Shown here piece by piece: positions 60,110 to 64,000 of a stretch of 64,000 nt of DNA. The translations under genes and the position numbers were made by a program. How positions within the stretch are numbered: the stretch's first letter is position 1; every line of letters starts with the position of its first letter. Under the pieces are notes generated by a model that worked only from the letters and a program-made list of their open reading frames with translations, searched no databases and was not told the DNA's origin. The stretch is from Euphrasia confusa (lineage: Eukaryota; Streptophyta; Magnoliopsida; Lamiales; Orobanchaceae), in contig OX940961.1 in the NCBI GenBank assembly GCA_954870475.1, forward strand, positions 24,424,765 to 24,488,764. The letters are read 5' to 3'.

Positions 60110-60111
60110 AC

Positions 60112-61830
60112 TGATGAGCCATATTTTTTGGCTCATTTTTAGTTCTTTTGAGTCAAGTTGATAGAGTCTTTTAGTTGTTTTTACTTTGTTTGTGTCTGGG
60201 AGGACACGTTTTGGGTACTTGGTCAAGTTATGCAGGTGGGAGAAGAAGAGGCGCAAATGGTGTGAAAGAGGCAAGAAAACAGCTTCTTGGTCAAGTATGC
60301 TAGTTGAGCAAGATGACCTGACTGAAACACCCAGATCCAGTTGGGCAACGAGCCATGTTGGGCAAGGTCTGTGAAGTGATCAAGATAGAAGGATGACCAA
60401 GCACCATACGAAGCAGTTGACTAGATACATTAACTGACCAGATACGGAACATTGACCAAAGACGCGTCAGGATCTTATATTTTGGGAAAGAATATTTTCT
60501 TTCCTTATCTCAAGAGTCCAATCAAGGCAGCGATTTTCCTTGGTCAGCAAGACATCCAGCGCCTATAAAAGAGGAGTATCAAACCCTAAAAAAAGAGCCA
60601 TTAGAAGCCATTCACAGCCTTGAAGAGCAAAACATAGCCACGAAAATACCAGCCACACAAAGAATTCACGAAGTAGCTGAACCCTAGTTGATCAGCGAAG
60701 AACACGGAGGAAGAAGACGATGTGGAGTGAGCCAAAACTCCTCCTCGTCGAGTTGTGATCATTGCCTACGGGCTAAAAACAATTTCTTTATGTTTTGATG
60801 CTTTCAATTTCCGTACTTTGTTTTTATTTTCTTTTGAACAATTTCCCTTTTGCAATGAATAAAATAGTTCGCCCGATTTCTTTTGTTTATTTATTTACTA
60901 TGAGTAGCTAATCTGTTTGTGTCTGGGCAACGACAGAACCTGACCAACCCTGAGATGTGATCTGCCGGGAGGCTTAGTGATGACAGCAACTAGCTTAGTT
61001 TCGTTCCCGATTCAACAGGGTAGTATAATTGAGCATGTTAGGGACTTGGGCAATCCTACAGTGACCAGTGGGAACCCCGACTTGCCTAACACAAAAGTAC
61101 GTGGATCAACGCGACCGGGAGACTGGGCGTCCGCGAAGTACAACATGTTGCTGGAGATGTGGTCGTATGACTTGGGTCTGTCCAGGCATGCTATTGGCCA
61201 TTCTGGGTTTGCTTGGAGGATGAAAGCCGCTTGATCAACTTAGACTCATGCGGTCACATAGTGTCGAATTGGTCAATGTCAGGAGACCTATTGAGAGAGA
61301 TCTAATAGGACTTAAAACATAAGAGCGAATGAGGGTTCGGGGTATTAATATGCGTGACATTATAGGGATGTTAATACTTGGGGCCTATAACCGGAAGATG
61401 AAACTGTTAGCAAAATGATATACGTACCAATGATCGGCAGCACTAGGTCAAGGGGGAAGTCAGGGGAGTCAATGCCTGGATACTTTATTTTTTTTATTTG
61501 ATTTCTTATCTGTTTAGTCAATTCTGTTAATTGCTCAGTCTGTTAGCTTTTACATTCAGTAGTCAAGTTGCATGCTAGTTTATTTTCTGTTATTTAATTT
61601 GTTTATTTCCAGTCAAGTTGTTAAGGTGACCACGGTTCGGCAGTGCCCAACTGCTTCCCAAAACAAAATCTTTTTAAACGTGACAACCCAATTGAGCAAA
61701 ACGCCGGGAAAACTAAAAGCTAAATCGCCTCCTCGTGGGATCGACCCTATACTTGCTACTAGTACTTGTATTAGTAAAGAGTTTAGGACTTATAAATATT
61801 ATTTTGCGCTACTCCACGACGGTAGCGTCA
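60112..61830 (+). repeat. First, complete LTR of element E
   Basis: 1719 bp from TGATGAGCC to GCGTCA. TATA box CTATAAAA at 60563-60570. It is followed by AAATTT and then by a second LTR copy. Confidence 0.75.
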
Positions 61831-61836
61831 AAATTT

Positions 61837-63366
61837 TAGTTGAGCAAGATGACCTGACTGAAACACCCAGATCCAGTTGGGCAACGAGCCATGTTGGGCA
61901 AGGTCTGTGAAGTGATCAAGATAGAAGGATGACCAAGCACCATACGAAGCAGTTGACTAGATACATTAACTGACCAGATACGGAACATTGACCAAAGACG
62001 CGTCAGGATCTTATATTTTGGGAAAGAATATTTTCTTTCCTTATCTCAAGAGTCCAATCAAGGCAGCGATTTTCCTTGGTCAGCAAGACATCCAGCGCCT
62101 ATAAAAGAGGAGTATCAAACCCTAAAAAAAGAGCCATTAGAAGCCATTCACAGCCTTGAAGAGCAAAACATAGCCACGAAAATACCAGCCACACAAAGAA
62201 TTCACGAAGTAGCTGAACCCTAGTTGATCAGCGAAGAACACGGAGGAAGAAGACGATGTGGAGTGAGCCAAAACTCCTCCTCATCGAGTTGTGATCATTG
62301 CCTACGGGCTAAAAACAATTTCTTTATGTTTTGATGCTTTCAATTTCCGTACTTTGTTTTTATTTTCTTTTGAACAATTTCCCTTTTGCAATGAATAAAA
62401 TAGTTCGCCCGATTTCTTTTGTTTATTTATTTACTATGAGTAGCTAATCTGTTTGTGTCTGGGCAACGACAGAACCTGACCAACCCTGAGATGTGATCTG
62501 CCGGGAGGCTTAGTGATGACAGCAACTAGCTTAGTTTCGTTCCCGATTCAACAGGGTAGTATAATTGAGCATGTTAGGGACTTGGGCAATCCTACAGTGA
62601 CCAGTGGGAACCCCGACTTGCCTAACACAAAAGTACGTGGATCAACGCGACCGGGAGACTGGGCGTCCGCGAAGTACAACATGTTGCTGGAGATGTGGTC
62701 GTATGACTTGGGTCTGTCCAGGCATGCTATTGGCCATTCTGGGTTTGCTTGGAGGATGAAAGCGGCTTGATCAACTTAGACTCATGCGGTCACATAGTGT
62801 CGAATTGGTCAATGTCAGGAGACCTATTGAGAGAGATCTAATAGGACTTAAAACATAAGAGCGAATGAGGGTTCGGGGTATTAATATGCGTGACATTATA
62901 GGGATGTTAATACTTGGGGCCTATAACCGGAAGATGAAACTGTTAGCAAAATGATATACGTACCAATGATCGGCAGCACTAGGTCAAGGGGGAAGTCAGG
63001 GGAGTCAATGCCTGGATACTTTATTTTTTTTATTTGATTTCTTATCTGTTTAGTCAATTCTGTTAATTGCTCAGTCTGTTAGCTTTTACATTCAGTAGTC
63101 AAGTTGCATGCTAGTTTATTTTCTGTTATTTAATTTGTTTATTTCCAGTCAAGTTGTTAAGGTGACCACGGTTCGGCAGTGCCCAACTGCTTCCCAAAAC
63201 AAAATCTTTTTAAACGTGACAACCCAATTGAGCAAAACGCCGGGAAAACTAAAAGCTAAATCGCCTCCTCGTGGGATCGACCCTATACTTGCTACTAGTA
63301 CTTGTATTAGTAAAGAGTTTAGGACTTATAAATATTATTTTGCGCTACTCCACGACGGTAGCGTCA
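61837..63366 (+). repeat. Second LTR copy of element E, lacking its first 189 bp
   Basis: From TAGTTGAGCA onward this repeats 60301-61830 at an offset of 1536 bp almost base for base. It ends GCGTCA before the PBS. TATA box at 62099-62106. Confidence 0.8.
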
Positions 63367-63370
63367 AAAT

Positions 63371-63383
63371 TGGCGCCGTTGCC
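63371..63383 (+). other. Primer-binding site (tRNA-Asp type), element E
   Basis: TGGCGCCGTTGCC, the common Athila-type primer site, 4 bases after the LTR end. Confidence 0.85.
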
Positions 63384-63442
63384 GGGGAGGCAATATTCCA
63401 AGCAATTAGTTTTCCGTGCTAACAGCTTGATCAACTTTGTGT

Positions 63443-64000
63443 ATGCAGGAATCTGACTCAACGGAGAGCCCTGATCAAGAGTTGTTATACGACCCTGAAA
63501 TCGAGCGAACCGAGAGGAAGTTGAGAGCAGACGCAAGGCGAAAGAAAGCACTAGCACGAGCAGCTCAATACCACCAGTTGACCACAGCTGGAACTAGGGA
63601 ACCAATCTCATTAAAACCGAGAAGGGGCCCACGAATCGCATCCAAGTCACCTCAAAGACCAAGGATGGGAGATACAACACCAAAGACGTTAAGGGACAGG
63701 ATGTTCCCAGAGAATCTGAATCTGAAGCCGCTGGGCATCACCTTGCCCACGGTAGAAAACAACACTTGGGAGATGAGGCACGGCTTCATCCAGATCTTGC
63801 CCAAGTTCAGTGACATGCCATTGGAGGATCCCCAGAGACATCTCCAAGACTTTGAATTGGCATGTGGTACCATTCGAGCAAGTGAGGGGCTAGGAGAGTA
63901 CATCAGGCTCCTGGCCTTCCCATTCTCCTTGGCCGAAGGTGCCCGAGAGTGGCTCTACACTCTACCTGCTGGAGAAGTGACCACCTGGAGTCAACTTCAG
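63443..64000 (+). CDS. gag: Athila-like gag, N-terminal part (continues past window)
   Basis: An uninterrupted frame of 186 codons runs from the ATG at 63443 to the right edge. After a charged N-terminus (RTERKLRADARRKKALARAA) comes MRHGFIQILPKFSDMPLEDP, then HLQDFELACGTIRASEGLGE and a segment ending FPFSLAEGAREWLYTLPAGE. That matches the retrotransposon gag (DUF/Retrotrans_gag) core of Athila-type Gypsy elements, where a short acidic helix is followed by FPFSL...W. It would form the particle shell. The start follows GTATGCAG, so a spliced leader start is also possible. Confidence 0.82.
   Translation, partial: MQESDSTESPDQELLYDPEIERTERKLRADARRKKALARAAQYHQLTTAGTREPISLKPRRGPRIASKSPQRPRMGDTTPKTLRDRMFPENLNLKPLGITLPTVENNTWEMRHGFIQILPKFSDMPLEDPQRHLQDFELACGTIRASEGLGEYIRLLAFPFSLAEGAREWLYTLPAGEVTTWSQLQ

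Larger units (their letters stand above)
57046..60111 (-). mobile_element. Helitron, 5' part displaced by element E
   Basis: The minus-strand 3' end is textbook: a 7-bp hairpin CCCGTGC/GCACGGG (57057-57073), then CATGTCACTAG, ending at 57046 before T. Helicase coding sequence fills most of the rest. At 60111 the coding sequence is interrupted by the LTR of element E, so Rep and the 5' TC end lie beyond the window. Confidence 0.88.
60112..64000 (+). mobile_element. Athila-like Gypsy element E, 5' part, with doubled LTR
   Basis: It begins TGATGAGCCATATTTTTTGG inside Helitron coding sequence. LTR sequence runs to 63366, then AAAT and the PBS TGGCGCCGTTGCC, as in Athila-type elements primed by tRNA-Asp. 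An Athila-like gag frame follows and runs off the window. A target duplication cannot be checked; gggac at 60107-60111 would be the expected left copy. Confidence 0.8.

Noticed and set aside
60977..62770. Identical 85-codon open frames at 60977-61234 and 62513-62770
   Set aside because: They are the same LTR segment duplicated at 1536 bp, so agreement between them is not independent evidence of coding. They match nothing I know.

Overview
The window looks like nuclear DNA of a eudicot plant. It holds one intron-rich pentatricopeptide-repeat (PPR) gene and then more than 50 kb of nested transposable elements (Copia and Gypsy LTR retrotransposons, Helitrons, a hAT MITE, a Cassandra-like 5S-rRNA-bearing repeat and a transposon-type Ulp1 peptidase relic). 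No rRNA or tRNA gene and no prokaryotic feature was seen.

Layout. (1) 1-8224, minus strand: 12 exons of an organelle-type PPR gene, running off the left edge; its introns carry the Cassandra-like fragment, a 760-bp hAT MITE with a perfect 8-bp target duplication, and a (TA)n tract. (2) 8225-9431: AT-rich intergenic DNA with a threefold 74-bp repeat. (3) 9432-11645: 5' half of a decayed Copia element (G). (4) 12012-13697 and 36784-37560: an outer Copia element (D) split by a nest. (5) 13698-36783: Copia copy B (5-bp duplication ggcgt), which contains both a tandem non-coding LTR array (H, 15113-20732) in its 5' LTR and a complete minus-strand sister copy C (22038-30874, duplication agaag) in its internal region. 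(6) 37565-40180: a diverged family fragment and a roughly ten-copy minisatellite. (7) 40184-52961, minus strand: a broken Ulp1-type cysteine-peptidase gene, split by Copia copy A (41860-50817, duplication aagaa). (8) 54101-55030 and 57046-60111: two Helitrons, each with a recognisable 3' hairpin and CTRR end. (9) 60112 to the right edge: an Athila-like Gypsy element (E) with a doubled LTR and an open gag reading frame.

The A/B/C family is the most interesting part. All three copies have matching or near-matching LTRs, PBS, PPT and target duplications, yet share a ruined pol with the same protease lesion, so they must have been mobilised in trans. C keeps an intact gag with a zinc knuckle. A and B share a shortened gag that has lost most zinc ligands. 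Each gag leader carries three spaced copies of a 26-bp element. The transcribed end of the LTR is a string of about 13-15 nearly contiguous perfect hairpins whose stems differ between copies by paired, compensating changes. This hairpin string is my best candidate for an undescribed functional structure.

All family assignments come from reading motifs by eye. No database search was run.
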